From: Actinocrinis sp046724665
GTDB lineage: Bacteria; Actinomycetota; Actinomycetes; Streptomycetales; Catenulisporaceae
Assembly (NCBI GenBank): GCA_046724665.1
Contig: JBKOWZ010000127.1
Coordinates: 1-5,989, forward strand
Reading direction: 5' to 3'
Length of the DNA: 5,989 nucleotides
Positions 5,903-5,989 of this stretch are shown here, one piece after another (position 1 is the stretch's first letter; every line of letters begins with the position of its first letter). The position numbers were made by a program, and so were the translations under genes. Under the pieces are notes generated by a model. The model searched no databases. It was given only the letters and a program-made list of their open reading frames with translations, and was not told the DNA's origin.

Positions 5903-5962
5903 ATGGAGACCACGTCAATGGAGACCACAGGGACATCGCAGTCACCGACATCGCAGTCAGGG
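5903..5962 (+). repeat. 15-bp in-frame repeats at the start of the divergent gene
   Basis: Two pairs of 15-bp units follow one another. ATGGAGACCAC opens the units at 5903-5917 and 5918-5932, so even the start codon is duplicated. ACATCGCAGTCA opens those at 5933-5947 and 5948-5962. They encode METTS, METTG, TSQSP and TSQSG. Confidence 0.75.
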
Positions 5963-5989
5963 GCAGCGCGGCCAGGCACAGCACAGTCA
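5903..5989 (+). CDS. Divergent gene, N-terminal fragment; probable transcriptional repressor of the MFS gene
   Basis: Only 29 codons lie in the window and the frame is open to the right edge. The ATG at 5903 follows GAGGAG at 5887-5892 with a 10-nt spacer; a second in-frame ATG at 5918 is possible. The peptide begins METTSMETTGTSQSPTSQSG and is rich in Ser, Thr, Gln and Gly, with no recognisable domain. The idea that it is a TetR-family repressor rests only on context: divergent transcription from an MFS pump, a 99-bp shared intergenic region and paired palindromes over both promoters. TetR-type repressors often carry short disordered leaders before the helix-turn-helix, which would then lie just outside the window. 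A MarR-type regulator or an unrelated gene is not excluded. Confidence 0.6.
   Translation, partial: METTSMETTGTSQSPTSQSGAARPGTAQS

Noticed and set aside
5460..5984. Second minus-strand frame and a plus-strand frame (5467-5778) across the MFS repeat array
   Set aside because: They are low-complexity strings produced by reading the 30-bp repeat in other frames. Neither joins a domain, whereas the chosen frame leads into the MFS core.

Overview
The window is very GC-rich, with strong G/C bias at third codon positions, GTG starts at several genes, ATGA stop/start overlaps, and protein families common in actinomycetes. It most likely comes from a high-GC actinobacterium. The genus cannot be fixed from the sequence alone.

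Layout: (1) 1-1857, minus strand: an ABC exporter operon. The MacB/LolD-type ATPase (1141-1857) is followed, with an ATGA overlap, by an FtsX/MacB-type permease (1144 down to the left edge, partial). (2) 1858-2071: a divergent intergenic region with a nested inverted repeat. (3) 2072-4227, plus strand: a DesK/NarL-type two-component system. A six-helix histidine kinase is followed, again with an ATGA overlap, by a LuxR-family response regulator. (4) 4228-4261: a 34-bp gap between convergent genes with no convincing terminator. (5) 4262-5803, minus strand: a 12-helix MFS transporter with an unusual proline-rich N-terminal extension of about 115 residues, encoded by a degenerate 30-bp tandem repeat. 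(6) 5804-5902: a divergent promoter region with two near-identical 14-bp palindromes whose centres lie 32 bp apart. (7) 5903-5989, plus strand: the first 29 codons of a gene that runs off the right edge, probably the transporter's repressor.

Two regulated transport modules therefore sit side by side. In the first, the kinase and regulator are divergent from the ABC exporter, an arrangement in which the two-component system often controls the exporter in response to a membrane-active compound. In the second, a drug-efflux-type MFS pump shares a compact operator/promoter region with a divergent gene, the classic layout for a TetR-type repressor; that gene's family is not visible because only its low-complexity N-terminus is present.

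The families are ordinary. The most unusual signal is repeated in-frame expansion of short GC-rich tandem repeats inside otherwise standard proteins: 30-bp units in the MFS N-terminus, 18-bp units in a receiver-domain loop of the response regulator, and 15-bp units at the start of the divergent gene. I do not see a convincing wholly new system.
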